NCBI RefSeq assembly: GCF_000002995.4
Contig: NW_025062479.1
Span: 5,263,221 to 5,327,220, forward strand
Length of the DNA: 64,000 bases
Direction: 5' to 3'
Origin: Brugia malayi
Taxonomy: Eukaryota; Nematoda; Chromadorea; Rhabditida; Onchocercidae
A program made the translations under genes and the position numbers. Below the pieces are notes generated by a model. It was not told the origin of the DNA, searched no databases, and saw nothing but the letters and a program-made list of their open reading frames with translations. Shown piece by piece: positions 23,632 to 37,377 of the stretch. How positions within the stretch are numbered: position 1 is the stretch's first letter; each line of letters starts with the position of its first letter.

Positions 23632-26600
23632 ATGAAAAAATCATTATTTCATTTAATCATTTTAAATTCATATAATAGTTGAAAACTAATTGGATTGGAT
23701 TTATGCGGATTACATTTTTGTTTCGTCGGTTTTTTTATTAACTTTTTCACTTGTCATTGAATATATGCAAAAAGATTCCTAACTCCTGAGTATAAAGTTA
23801 TATCTCCCTTGAAATGTTTTTGACATCATCAACGGGATGAGAGATTAAGTTCCAACCTGTATGCATTGTTCTTAAAAAAGCCTCTTCCATCATATCCGGG
23901 TTGTTTTCAGTGTTAACTATGTAAAGGTCACATCATATATGGTAATACTCTCGGAATACTGTTCCTGATGCCATGTGGCACCTTGCCACTACTTGAAACT
24001 TCTATATAATTAGTTTATTAACTTAGGTTAACCTGTGGAGGCTAGACTATTTTGGTGAGTTGTCTATTCCTGTATATATGAAATCTGGGCCTTTTTCAAA
24101 ACTGCTAATATTCTTAAGGTTCGAAGTAATTTTGGACATTGGAAAATGTCTGAGGAAGAGAACAAACCGATGATGACACGCTTCCAGTTATGGTTTATAT
24201 TGATTGTGTCGTATTACTTATTCTAACATCTAACGCCTTAAATTTCTGCATATAAATTGTTTTTGATATTGATTTTGCTAATTTTAACTCGCTCTTTGCT
24301 GTTTCGGTCCTTTTTAATATAATAATTGAACACCGTAAATGAGGAATAAAGAATGTTTACTTCTCGTTTGCATGAGTTCTGGGAACAAATTAACAAAGAG
24401 ATTGTTTAGAACTAGGAGAGATTGAGTGGGGTAGTAGCATGTCATAGTTTTACTGCAAAGCTTGCATACAGTTCTTTGATTTTCTGACCTTGGCTGGTCT
24501 GTTTTTAGTAATCAGGGAGAATATCTTTGTCAAAACTTGAAATAATCTCGCGAACCTTAGTGTAATCATGCGCTTGTTGCAAGTGAGTGCTAACTGCATA
24601 TGGAATTAACTTGTCTAGATAGTTTTTTTGTACCAACACGTTATAGTTCGACTGCTCTCCCGCGCTCATTTAATTCAGTTCATTTAAATCCCTTAAGTTC
24701 CCCATCAATTCATTCATTTTCTTCAGTTCATTTGTAGATACTCTAGGAATTATCACCGTATTGTTGCTATAGATTAATACTTGTGTATCGTGGCTGCAAA
24801 AGCATTACAATAGGCTTTTCATTCAACGCATTCGTCTATATCAATTACAGCAAGAAACAAAGGCTCTTGAACAAAGAAGAAAGTCTAATTTGGCTCTAAG
24901 CTACAAGTATCAATCAACCCCAAGTTTCACGATGATCTTTTAAAGGTTTTAAATAAAAGAATTTGGTATCGATTGAGCATTACTAAGCCGGAAGTGACAT
25001 TTTAACACCTGAGTTTACTGCTTAAATGTTAGATGAAGTGATGCAATAAGACTTACAGAGATCATTGGAGTCATCGATTCGGTGGGATTAGACATTTGAA
25101 ATTTCAAAATTTTTTCTAAAATTAAGAACAAACGATATTGGTTGCGATAATACTGCTTTGAAAGTGTGTGGCCCTTGCCTCGTTAACAATACAGTTGCTG
25201 ATGGAAAATGCAGCAAGTCACGGCACATATATGGAGAAACGAGACGATTATAACTTCATGCATAAATGCGCATTTTATACCCCTAATTTATACTGCAGTA
25301 GCATTTTGCTCTGAAAGATCGTGTAGGAAGAGATGGATAGTTCGACGATTGCTATTGGAGAGGAGAAAATAGCGCTTGGTTTTCTCGGGATTGCCTCTTG
25401 TTTCAGATCCTGTACTTGCCAGACGTGTCATATGTCATACAGGAAATAGTAGTTACTGACGAAATCTTTTCCGTTATTTTTCCCCTTTGTTTCTCCCTTT
25501 GTTTCAATTTATTGTTCTTTCTTATTACCCGTTGTTTACGTATTAAAAATATGCCTTTATAAACAGTGGGTCGCAGGTTATGCGATTTGATCTTTTCAAC
25601 TCAAATTTTGTATTACACCCAGCATTCTGTAGTCTTTAGAGTCTTCATTGTTTATCTTATACATGTATCCTTTTCGTGCATTCATCCTCACTTCCCGTCG
25701 AAAATCACTTGACTCCCTTTCCGGTCCTTCATCTTCACGATTGACTTTTTCCTTCTTTTTCCCGATGTTATACTTGCGTTATTATGATCAACTATTATCC
25801 GTTAGCGACATCAGTTTGTTATTTGACGTATTACATTTTGAACTATTACGCTAACTAATAGCACAATCCTGTTATATTAACGAATTAGGAAGCAAACAAA
25901 GCTGAGAAATTCGGCTAAAACTTTCACTTCCTTTTGGCTTTTGATGTTTACAAAAGGGAGAGAGGAAGAAAGAGAATTTTAAAGGTATTTTAATTCTGTC
26001 TTTGTTCCCCGTAAATGTTGTAAAAGGAGAGATCTGGCGAAAACAGATTTGAAAATTTTAGAGAATAAACAAATCAATTAAAAAATATTCGGAATACAAT
26101 AAATTACAATTCAAGAAACGGACGGCAAGAGCATTTGGCTCATTCCAGTCTCAGTTTGTCAAGAAGTTTAGCTATTAAAAGAATATTCTTTTCGATCTTC
26201 AAGTTATATTTTATACATTTAACTTTATGTTGCACAGTATTCTTATTGTGGTATTATTTCTTTCCTAATCCGTACTGATAAACGCCCTTCTTACAAAGTC
26301 ACTGATGGAGAAGAAGCATAGAGGACACTTTATTTTCCAAGTTGTTCCGGGACTTAGGAAATGTGGATGCAGTCACGTCTAAAGTTAGTAGTGAAATCCA
26401 GTTCATCTCCTATTGAATAAATTAGATGAAGAACGATTTTAATAGTAATGGTCAATAGGTTAAGCATAATAAAGTAATCTGTCAGCAATACAGTTAAGAG
26501 CATGCAATAGTCACTTCCATGTGCACAGAGTAACGAAGTGGTGGAGAACGGGCCTTCTTCACATTTTTTTCATTTTTAATCAGCTTATAGCTTCGATTGA

Positions 26601-29554
26601 ATAGAGACGTACTTCAGAGTGCTTCCAGACAAAAAATGTTGTTATTATCAGGTGTGTATCTCTTTCAATAATACCTACGCTTTGATTCTCATTTGTACAT
26701 CTGTATGCACTTGCAGTTGTGATTAGTACCGATGTATATATTGAAACAGCATCGATGGCATTCAATTTGGAGCTGTAGTTGAGAAAAAGAAAGCATTTAT
26801 CACTAAATGGAGCGAACATGGGCAATTAGCCACTCACAGGCATGCTGTGAACCATGTGTTGCCAATTGTCAACAAGTCATTCATCACTGATATGTACATG
26901 CTCAACCTTTCATAACTCATTTCTACCTGTTATCTCTCTTTCTGTCTTATATTATTATTAAAAAAAACTTTGATTCCTTCCAGAGTTCTGCATTTTCTTG
27001 AAAGCTTAAAAACGATTTGAGTTGGTATGTTTTATACAACAGCTCTGTTGCAATTAGTCTTGCTGTATTATTCACTAAGACCAGTTTTAATTTTTTTCCA
27101 GGGCAGATTTTATATTTGAAAAAAAAAAAAAAAGAAAAAAACATTTAACTTCCTGGTAAGTTTTTTTTTATTGAAAACTTGTTAACCTTTCTCGTAGTTT
27201 TCAGATATATGTCTCTTAATTCTCTTTTGATTCTTCTGATATTGTTTTAGCCTGAATATCTCCATTAACTTAGATTTATCACGTATTGTCGAACGATGTC
27301 ATCTCTTCCTGAACCTTATGTTTTTTGCATCGATTTAATTTCATGGCGACACACAAATAAATCCCTTCCACTTGCAAAAATGAAAGCAGTGATTGACATG
27401 CGTTTTGAGAAGAAATCAGTATGCCTATTCTATACATCATGGCGAAGTTCTCTATGTATCTTAAAGCTTTGTGCGCAAAGTATAAAAGAGATAATTCCAT
27501 AAGTATACTTATTCGATATTTAAAAACTTCATCTAAACCCTTTATGGACTTAAAATTTATTTAGCTGCACAATGCAATAATCCAAAATTTCTAACTCGAA
27601 AATTAGACTTTTTCATTACAACATGCTTAGACATAATGGCACAGTGTACATTGCTTATTTTCAATCCTTGTAATTACTTTGCGCTATTAGCAGGTGTTTA
27701 TAATTTTATATTATGCTTAAAGAACATGCAGATCCTAAACTTCTTAGCTTCTGTAATTGCCAAATCTGAAATCATGAACGGTACTCTGTTCAGTCAATAA
27801 GTGATGATTATATCTTCATTAACATTATACTGTAGTTCTTATATTTCATTACGTTAAATAACAAATATATGAAGGTAATGAAGAATTAACCGTTTAATTG
27901 AACATATCGAATTTCATATCGCTGAAAACCGAAGTGCTTTATTGGAAAATTGAAATTGAATATTAATGGAGTTTTACCATGTATTACTAACAAATTATAT
28001 CAGTTTAAAGATATAACTGACAACAGTGATAATTAATATAGTTTCTCAAAGCATCGACTGCAACAAAATGAGATGTTATTTTGTTTTAATCCATTTTCGG
28101 TCATAGAACAAGACTGTGATTTCAATTATTTTAAGTTACGTTATGTAAGCAATTAACTGTTCTAGTTTTACTTAGTTCTGGACAATTAATTCTGTGATTC
28201 CGAATTACTTCCTAAAAGAAAGAATGTGAAGGTTTTTTTTTCTCCCTTAACATCCGCTGTTAAAATAGTTCTAAGAACTACCAAGTGTATTCTAAACAAA
28301 TGCAATTTGAATTTTAATAAAATCTAAACTTTTGCTGAACAGTCATTGAGGGAAACATGCTCATAGTGGATTGAATCTTCATTTCATAGATGGAATAGAA
28401 GAATCAAACAGCAAAATACTAACTGTAATCAACTTGGAAGTAAAAACAGTGCTGTTCCTTGTTAAACGTTGCATTGAATGTTTTAATTTTGAGAATACCT
28501 TGATTATTTTGTTTCCACGATATAAATAGAAGACAAGAGATAATTTTAAAAACATCGGCAACTTCATATTTGAACGAGAAAATTTTATTGATGAAATATT
28601 CGGACGAAATTTTGTATTTCCTTCAAGCGTCTTGCACTATGATTTTTTTTTCCAATATTGATAAAATAAGCAAGAAAAATTTGATGCCTCTGCCTAACTT
28701 TGTTGGAACTGGAATAGCATTTTTTTTTTTTTTTTTTTAAATAAGACTTCTGCGAACAGAATAGTATATATTCTGAGACATTGCTGAAACTTATGGATTT
28801 CACTTTATTAATCATTTTATTAAACGTGTTTCTAAAATGACCAGCTGATCCGATGAAAAGATTACAATTATTGATTAAAACTGTAAGATTTCGTTTGGTG
28901 AAGTTTAAAAGCTTTTGTGCTAAATGCTCTTCACATTTGTGAGTGATTGTGCTTTCTGAGTATATAGCAATTTTGAAATGCATTTATATATGGTATATCA
29001 TTATATTAAAGTGATTTTAATATTTATTAGAAATTATAACGACAATTAAGTGTCCTCGCCTGCAGCTTCTCAAGTTAAAAAAAAATGATGCATATGTAAG
29101 ATGTGAGATTAAATATTTAATCTGCAGAATTTTTTAGCTCCTCTGCCTTTGGTATAAATACAAATTGTTTTTGTATATATTTTCTTCTCTCGAACTTTGT
29201 TCTCGGTAGTGTTCTATGACTTTTCGATATCATCCAGATTCTTAAATTTTGGGAGTCCAATTTTACAAGTTAGTTATGCTATTTGGGCTCGATAAACGGA
29301 TCAATTTTTGGGAAAATACTACAGGACTTATAATTTCCATGTGACAGGGTTTTGTTTTTTAACTGATAAAATTTAGTGAATATATATATATATATATATG
29401 TTATTTAGGTACCACAAAGGTGTGATGAAAGCGAAATGAACTCAGTTAAAGTAATTTGAAAAAATGCCATTATGGATGGGCGCAAACTCGTTTCTCTTCA
29501 TTATAATGACAATTTATTGTTCAAGCGTTTATTCCTTTGGGGTGTTGCAACATG

Positions 29555-29556
<2 letters not shown>

Positions 29557-29602
<46 letters not shown>
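29557..29602. repeat. (TA)n microsatellite
   Basis: About 45 bases of TA dinucleotide run into atgcatatgcatgtg. A shorter TA tract lies 160 bp upstream at 29380-29399. Confidence 0.95.
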
Positions 29603-29605
<3 letters not shown>

Positions 29606-32140
29606 TATGCATGTGTACACAAATATGACCTTTTATTATTTGTTTCATTGATATATCTGAGATTATTTCAGAATTAGAAAAAAATTGGTTCTGTGGTGAT
29701 ATGCTGACAAAGGGTCAAAATGAAGTTTCTGGATAAAATGTGATTTTCGCGCATCAAGGCAGGTATCAAGCAACAGTTCAAATTACGTAATTTAGTATCC
29801 CATTAGTTCTAAAATAAAAGAAAAAGCATTGAGGCATATAAAAGGGATAAATAAGTAGATCCTGTAAACCTTACTGTATCGGTAAGGTGTGATCTTTATC
29901 TATGCTGAGTACAATGGAATGTTCTATTAAGCATTACTACTAATAATGAATGAACCGTAACTAGTTGTAATTTTGAATATCTGAATTCGAAGAAGTCAAT
30001 TTTTCTATTTATGTTGAAATGAATGGGAATTAGATGTTCATTGCTTGTTTAGCATATAAATATTTTCTTGTATGATGATTCTATTCATGGTAAAATATGA
30101 ATTTGAGTGAATTTTTGAAGGATAAATAACAAAGTAATCTCTCTTGTATGTATGAATAGTAAGTCGGCAAACTTACATGAAAGAATTAAGTTCTACATTA
30201 AGTTTATAAACTGTTTCAGTCCTATAAAGGTATAAATCACTGAATACACTGTAAATAAGTTGCTTTCGGTAAAACCCACTCTTTTGTTTTCCGGTGCTCA
30301 TAGTACTTCAGGAAAGAATCAGGATTAGCAATTCTTTGCATGTTTCAATAGCACCCTTTGTTTTACTCATCCGATTACCTCAGCTATTGATACGTATTTT
30401 CTAGAATTGTCGGCACAATTCCAGAAAGTTTGGTTTTTATTGTATTACTCCATATTGTAAACAAACTCTATGGGATACTGTAATAAGGCAATCGATTTCC
30501 CATTCATAAGAATTTATTCCTGGAATTTTAAGTAATATATTTCTATCCCTTAAAAATCCGTAACTTGCTTACTATCTCCACTAATATTTAATTTATTTGC
30601 TAGCAGCAAATGATATTCATGAATTCAGTATTAGATGATTTGTTTCCTACTTTTTCCGTCTCTCAAAGTTATCTAGTAAGAAAAAACAAAGAAAACTGTA
30701 TGCGAAGTCTTTCATTTGGAACAATATTCTTGCAATAAATAAATAGAAATATTTAATGTAGTTTTGATAATTGGCATATGATTAATGTTTTGCTGAAGAA
30801 CACAGCAGAAAGAAAATTAATTGTGCGAAGAAGGCGCGTTAACAGTGTTACCCGCTGTGAATCTATTGCACAGTAAATATTTTTGCGGAAAGATATGGGA
30901 GCTTTGTATCGGATTGTGAACCACAATACTCTTTTGACCATCCCATAAAAGCTAAAGACAGGAACAGCTCTACAGAAGGTAATTAACTTTGTCACAATTA
31001 TCACTATCACTTATTACTTCATACAAGGGATTTCTGAGTAGTCTTGAAAATTTTCAAACAAAGCAAGCAGATATTCAATGCTAAACTCGATTTTGTAATT
31101 AATAATGAACAGAACCAACATCATATGAACGTTGCACCAGTAGAAAATTCGATTCTTCAAAGATCTTTTTTAGATTATCAGAAATTAGCTTTTTCTGCAT
31201 TAGTTTTTATGCTTTCTTTACTAAAGCTGATCACTTTCTTACCGTTATGAGGTGCAAAAAGTGACAACTAATGGAGGATCGTTATAATATTTCTACATAG
31301 GAAGATTGGACAGTAAATTCAGTATAACTACTAATCTTTTGTAAGAATAGCCTTCATGTACATGCTTCTCATGACCACGTCATTCTTACGTATCAAACAC
31401 GCTGTGTGAAGACCTACGCTTTGTATTTACCTTAAATTAGCGCTTTTGTTACTTTATCGAAACAGAAAGTCGAAAAACATTTCTTTCTAAAAGTTATTTA
31501 AAAAAAACAAATCGATATACAAAGTCAGATCACCGAACTAATATCAAACTGGACGAACTGCAGCAAATATCTCTCGCAAAACACCGGAAGTGAGCAGCTT
31601 ATGCCCGCAGAAGCAGTTACACCTCGAGGTATAGCTAAACAAACTTCTGAAAATTTTAAGTAAGGAACAAAAAACTGTCATACCGATATACGGGACGAAG
31701 ATCATGCACCAATAACGGATAAACAATGGATTTTTCTAAAAGCTAGTATCCTGAAACTTATTTGAGATGTATACGCATGTTTCTATGCGGTCATATCACC
31801 TCCAAAAGATATATAAGAATGAGTGATGAGACATTTCTAATACTTATGTTCATAGCAAATATGATATTGACATAACAAATAATATATTTTACAATTTGAT
31901 TATATTAGTAAACAACAGTTTACTCCATTGTATCAGCAAAAAGTCACATTAAAACTTTTGAATTTGATTTTTTTTTTCTTTCGCATCAAATAACGAACCT
32001 CATAACCCGTTTTTTTTTTTAATGTAGAATCATAAAGTTCTATTTAATATTCCTAGTCAGTAATCCAAAGAATGTAGAGGGAAAGGAAGGAAGCACTCAA
32101 ACTGACAACAAAATCTTACTGCCCAGTTGCAGTACAGAAG

Positions 32141-34304
32141 TCACTGTTTCGGTAGAATCCTCTGTGACTGCAAATCCTTAGGCAATAAAATATCAGCGAC
32201 CAACGCAGACATCGATGCATTACCAATTGATCGCTTGAAATAGAGTTCTGATAAAATTGCCTCAAATTGTGGCATCGTCTCCAAGAGTACCATGCAAGAA
32301 ATGTATCGCAGTGGTTGGCATGGATAAGTGATTTGTTGGTGTTGCGCGAAGTTAAATGCCGTTAATTGTTCCATTTGCGGATTGCGTCCTGAAATTTATG
32401 GACGGCGTAGCTGATTCCATAACGACAGGCGGATGAATAGTTCAGATTGCAGAAAAAAATTTTATTTTAAAGCTCTGATGCTTCTCTTCATTTCTCTATC
32501 TCCCTTTTCTCTGCTGGAAATTTTCATAAAATTAATCACCTTTGATAAGACTTAGAAGACGTAATTGATTATATTCCGTGGAATCTAGCCTTAGTTGTTC
32601 CAGCTGACTGACTGCTGACAAAAGCTTCATCCTCATTTGGATATTGATTGTCCGCTCGTTTGCCAGAACACTACTTTGAAGGAAACGGTTTTCCACAGCA
32701 GAGAGCAGAAAAAGTACACCCCACGAGGATGTAAATGCTGCTACCTAAAATGAATAAGACACTCAGTTGTAATAAGTAAGTTAGATCTAAACTGATAAAT
32801 GACTTATAACAAAAATTAGTTATAAGTTAATCATATTACCGACCTTGGGAGTGGCAAGATTTAGTATTCATATAACTGTCAAACTGTTTTGAAGTTCCCT
32901 ATTCTCATCGAATAGCATACAACAGTAATTGAGACTTTTTTTGTTTCATTAAAGATTAATGCGCTCTGTACAGATGCCATGCGCATTATGAGTTTTTTTA
33001 CTGTTTCTGTGATGGTTGTAATGCTGTGAAAGTTGATGATTGGATCAATGTAAATTTTGGAAAGATAAATGAGCTGCAGCACTAACCTTTCCAGAAAGAT
33101 TGTAAAAATATCCTGTAGTATGTGTCACGCATCAGTCCACGTATCTTTAAAGAACTTTGCCGTATCAAAACTCTAGTAAGAAGAGGTCGAAATAAATGAA
33201 GAAGGATGAGACAATTTCTATGTTATATAAGCAGTTACTCAAATTATAAAAAGAATTAGTACTTGTTCTTGAGGAGATAAACAAGCGAAAGCAATCAATG
33301 ACTTGGACCAATGCAAAATTTGGAAAAATAAACGAGCTGCAGCATCTCTTGTTGTTGATGATATTTCATTAATTGTACACGATGAATCTGATTCAGATCC
33401 AAATTCTGGCTGCAGAAAAAGCTAATCAAATTTTTCTGATAATTTTCTCTCCATTTCAATCTCATTTCAGCCGAGATTTTAGTGTATTTATATGTTGACA
33501 CTACTTCATTTAAATATATGCAACCAAAAAAGGGTGAATGAATTAAATATTTAAACAATACGTAAGGAAATGTAAAATAGTTAATTGATAAATCATTATA
33601 TATACATATAATCACAAGAATAACAAAGACTCACGGATCGTTCTCCAGCAGAAGATGGTGAGGAATAAAAAGTGATATGCCTTCGCATAGTTGAATTTCT
33701 TGGTCCTCTTTCATGCTGTACTGCTTCTTTGTTCATGCCTATTTCCAAACATTTTGTTAGACGACATGCTCGACATTGATTTCGATGTGTTTTATCCACT
33801 AAACATTTACCCTCTTCACCACCACCTCGATTTTTGCACACATATTGGCGATGCCGTCGGATGGAACGCTGCAGTTCAGCGATTTGAAATTCTTTAATAA
33901 CTGTTTAAATATTTGTTAAATTAATTAAAAGATTATCACGAAAACCCAAAACACTAGGAAATAAATAAGATGCAAAGAAATCTAAAAACCTTGAAAAATC
34001 CAGCACAGCCATCACAACTGAATATGCCATAATGCTTTCCTGATGAATGATCCTGACATACCCGACAAGGCACGTCTAATAATATACGACCTGGAAGACT
34101 ATTTCAATTGAAATAATTTTGACATTCTTCTAAAAAAATTCGACTAATTCCAAATTGATTTTAAACTAATTTCATTTCCAATTAGGATTGAAAAACATAG
34201 GGAGAAAGAAATGTTTATTTTATCCATTTTTATCCACTTATTTTGGTCAGAATAGGAATTTTCCACCGAAATCTGCTTTTCAAAATAGGTTCATTTGTCA
34301 CATA

Positions 34305-34338
<34 letters not shown>

Positions 34339-37300
34339 TACGTTCTTTTTTTGCTTATGTGCATACATGTGATACGGTAGGACATAAGAATCATTTTGTG
34401 GATAAAACGTTAGAGGCCGATAAGTAATAATGTGAAAAAGCACCCCAGGCAATGCTCTGGTCTTCTATTGGGATAAAATATATATCTCCTTCAGTGCTAG
34501 TCGAAAGATATGTCCACACAAAATATTCATCCCACCGATCATTTCACAATAATTATTTATTCAACAGTCTTCATGATGCTGCTTGTATTTTTAAGCTTTA
34601 GTTTCTACTTTAAAGTTATAATTTAGTCGTTTCTCGAGATATTAGTGCCAGTTATCTCACTAATCTGTATCAATCTTTTTCAGTAAATTTTATGAATTTT
34701 TTGAAAAATAATGGAAGTAGAAAAATAAATTTCCCATGTGTTTCCTTTTTTTTAGAAAACCAATGATCCAATCCAAAAAGATCAGAACAATCAATTATGC
34801 AACAAGAACGTTAGTCATTTTGGAACAATCGACTTTCCACAAAAATATTTCTCGAATTTAGTCGGTTTTCCTCACAAACATTTAAGAAATGAAGGATTTT
34901 TCCAGGTTTTCAAAAACCAATTATGAATCCAGATAAGATGAATCTCAACTTATTAATGCAATTTAAAATTCATTCCTTTTGTCGCCATTACTTAAATATT
35001 GAATTTCTGTGGACATCAAGCTTCGTATGAGACTTATCATATCTAACCTTTTACTGCTAGATCCTTTCATTCCTGTTCACTTCAACATTATAAATAAGTA
35101 TTTTCCCTTCCCTTTCATTTCGTATTTCCACTTGGTTGGCTACAATTTTTATTTCTTTGTCTGTAATCTATATTTTGCTATCATACTTCTTGGATTCTAA
35201 CCCAGTAAAAAATATAACGCAAAGCACTTGCCGCAAGATACCACTTCAATATCACTAGTAATGAATAAACGAGTAATATTATTTAAGCTTAAGCTTATGG
35301 ACTTGATAATCTATATTTGTCTTTCTTAACTATATTACTCAGCTATTATCTCATCTATGTAATATACTATCTTTCCTGTATCTTCATATCTGAAGTTTAA
35401 TTTTAGAAGTGAGTAATTAAATAACTGATGCATAAGTTTAATTATATAATAGTATCTGATAAAAGTTACTGATATTGACGGATTAGAGAGTCGTATAACA
35501 GTTAGGGGATCAAAATATTAAGTCTAAAAATGTGATTTAGGTCAATGATGAAAATATAAAAGTACTACGATTTTTGTCGCACCAATAAAAAGTCCAAATG
35601 TTGAAACTCTGAACATGTGTAATGCATATGTAATACACTTTTTCCGAATAGCTCTCAATAAGTAAATGAGCAAATTCCTCTGAAAATTAAATTTTGTCAG
35701 CAGGCAAATTACACAGAAAGCATGTCAGGTGTGCGTACACTTAAATTTCACCTCCAACTGAAATCTTTTACTTATGCAATCTTTACTAAAATTCATATTT
35801 TATTCATGGTTTCCTGGTAAGGGATTCATTAGTGGCAGGCGCAAACGTAGTAAATAGAATGAGACAAACAAGATCTATGACTTAAATACTGGTTCAATAT
35901 ATATTCACCTGAAATATGCATTCATTTCAAATTATTTCACTTATCTAAATGTGACGATTCTAAAAAAAAAAAAAAAAAATCATATACCTTTTAGCGTCAG
36001 AGTACTAGACATATTTGTCTCTAAACATATTTGTCTAGAATAACTCAAAAAATGGTAAATAAGTGATTCATTGTTTTAAAAATGTTACTTTTTTGCCATC
36101 TCTGAATTATTTCTGAAAAAAAGTAAAGCTCGAATGATATCTTCATGTATTAATAAATGCAATGTGATACCTTTTTCTTTCAAAGTAGCATACTGAGTTT
36201 AAGTTTATTAATGCATGGAGGTAATATTCAAAATTACTGTAATAGAAATGTTGAAAAAGTTGTTAAAACGGAAGTACTTTAAATTCACAACAACGATGTG
36301 ATCAAATGGCATCACATCAACACCACTTATAAACTACTTGCCAAAGAGAGGAAGTGTATTTGCAAACTGGTATAAATATAAGGTGTCATAAAATAGCCTT
36401 TACCTTCAAAACAAATAATATACGCTTCTGTATTTTTGACATAATTTTTGGTAAATCCAAACTCTGGAATAGAAATTTCACACTCAACAAAAAAAAATTT
36501 ATTTAGAATCAGAATTTAAAATGCACGGTTCGAAAAATATCCTTCATATCCTGATTTTAGAATTTTAATTTTAACGTTAATTCAGCTGAACAGAACGTTT
36601 GGTTCTCCTTTAAAAAATTATAAATTCATGAGAATATAAAATCTATAATGATATCAGTGGAAAAAAGTTTATGGATAAAGTCATAAATTTATGTCTTTAC
36701 TAGAAAAAGTGAATAAATTCATTTTGAAATGTTTTTTGGAATTAAAATCTGGTGTCATGATTGACAGTTGTACAGCTTGAATCAGTTAACTTTTGCAGCA
36801 AATAAAAGATTCAAATTTATAAAGCCAACGGCAACTAGTGTTTGCTGTTTCTTTTATAAAAATTACAATAGATTTGAATAAAAACTTTAATTAAATTTTT
36901 TAACAAAGACTTAATCTCAAGTAATTCCCAAAAAATTTGAAAGTTCTAAAAATTGCACTGAAGGATACCACACTACTATTTATTCATCAGTTTCCATGCT
37001 TAATTTAGCCTAAACCAAAATAAATAAGCTATTTTGTGAGATAAACATTGAACGGAAGTGTTAAGAATTCTTAGATTAATAGAAAATTAAATTACTTAAG
37101 TTTTCTCTATCAGTCCTAATAAATACAGATTTTTGTAAAGTTATTAGACTGAAATTAGCTAAGAGTTACTTAAGGTCATGAAAATAAAGGAAAAACATAA
37201 ACGAATAACGACACAGATATTTTTAAGGGATAATTTGATGTTTACATATATAATTAGCTGTCAATAACAAAGTTAAAAACTGAATAAATTTGTGAAAATA

Positions 37301-37377
37301 AAAGTTATTCAAGAACTTTATATATTATTAGTTAGAAACATACTTGATGAATTTGTGGATGGTCCTGAAGTTTGCAT
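32141..37377 (-). CDS. nhr-67: Tailless/TLX-type nuclear hormone receptor (NR2E1, NHR-67)
   Basis: A transcription factor of the NR2E class. Exons are 37377-37344, 34090-33990, 33868-33635, 33409-33263, 32744-32540 and 32388-32141, giving 322 aa. Exon 1 is a tiny start exon ([11 protein letters not shown]) whose phase fits exon 2 after a 3.25 kb intron. The DNA-binding domain has two zinc fingers: [14 protein letters not shown] with the unusual P-box CDGCAG, and [12 protein letters not shown] followed by [13 protein letters not shown]. The T/A-box stretch [20 protein letters not shown] is nearly diagnostic for tailless. The ligand-binding domain shows helix 3 ([19 protein letters not shown]), [12 protein letters not shown] and the C-terminal [18 protein letters not shown]. 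Tailless and nhr-67 act in neural and uterine anchor-cell development. The hinge is shorter than in fly Tailless. Confidence 0.93.
33032..33085 (-). pseudogene. Decayed duplicate of the nhr-67 exon 4 helix 3 segment in intron 4
   Basis: About 54 bases align with 33291-33347 inside exon 4 (helix 3 of the ligand-binding domain) at an offset near 260 bp. The copy reads [12 protein letters not shown] and then a TGA stop where exon 4 has the Trp codon TGG. It lies in the intron between exons 4 and 5, has no open frame through it, and is best explained as a dead partial exon duplicate. Confidence 0.75.
34312..34335. repeat. (TA)n microsatellite in nhr-67 intron 1
   Basis: About 24 bases of TA dinucleotide lie within the large first intron. 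Confidence 0.9.

Larger units (their letters stand above)
23469..32140. other. 8.7 kb gene desert between convergent gly-10 and nhr-67
   Basis: No exon with recognisable homology or splice structure was found on either strand. The stretch holds TA microsatellites (23581-23628, 29380-29399, 29557-29602), homopolymers (A at 27121-27133, T at 28721-28739) and many unconvincing frames of 60-130 codons. Since both flanking genes end here, it is not their promoter space. Unrecognised noncoding RNA genes or a fast-evolving gene remain possible. Confidence 0.5.

Noticed and set aside
28585..28983. 132-codon minus-strand frame
   Set aside because: It runs through a 19-base homopolymer, has low-complexity composition, and shows no domain or splice context.
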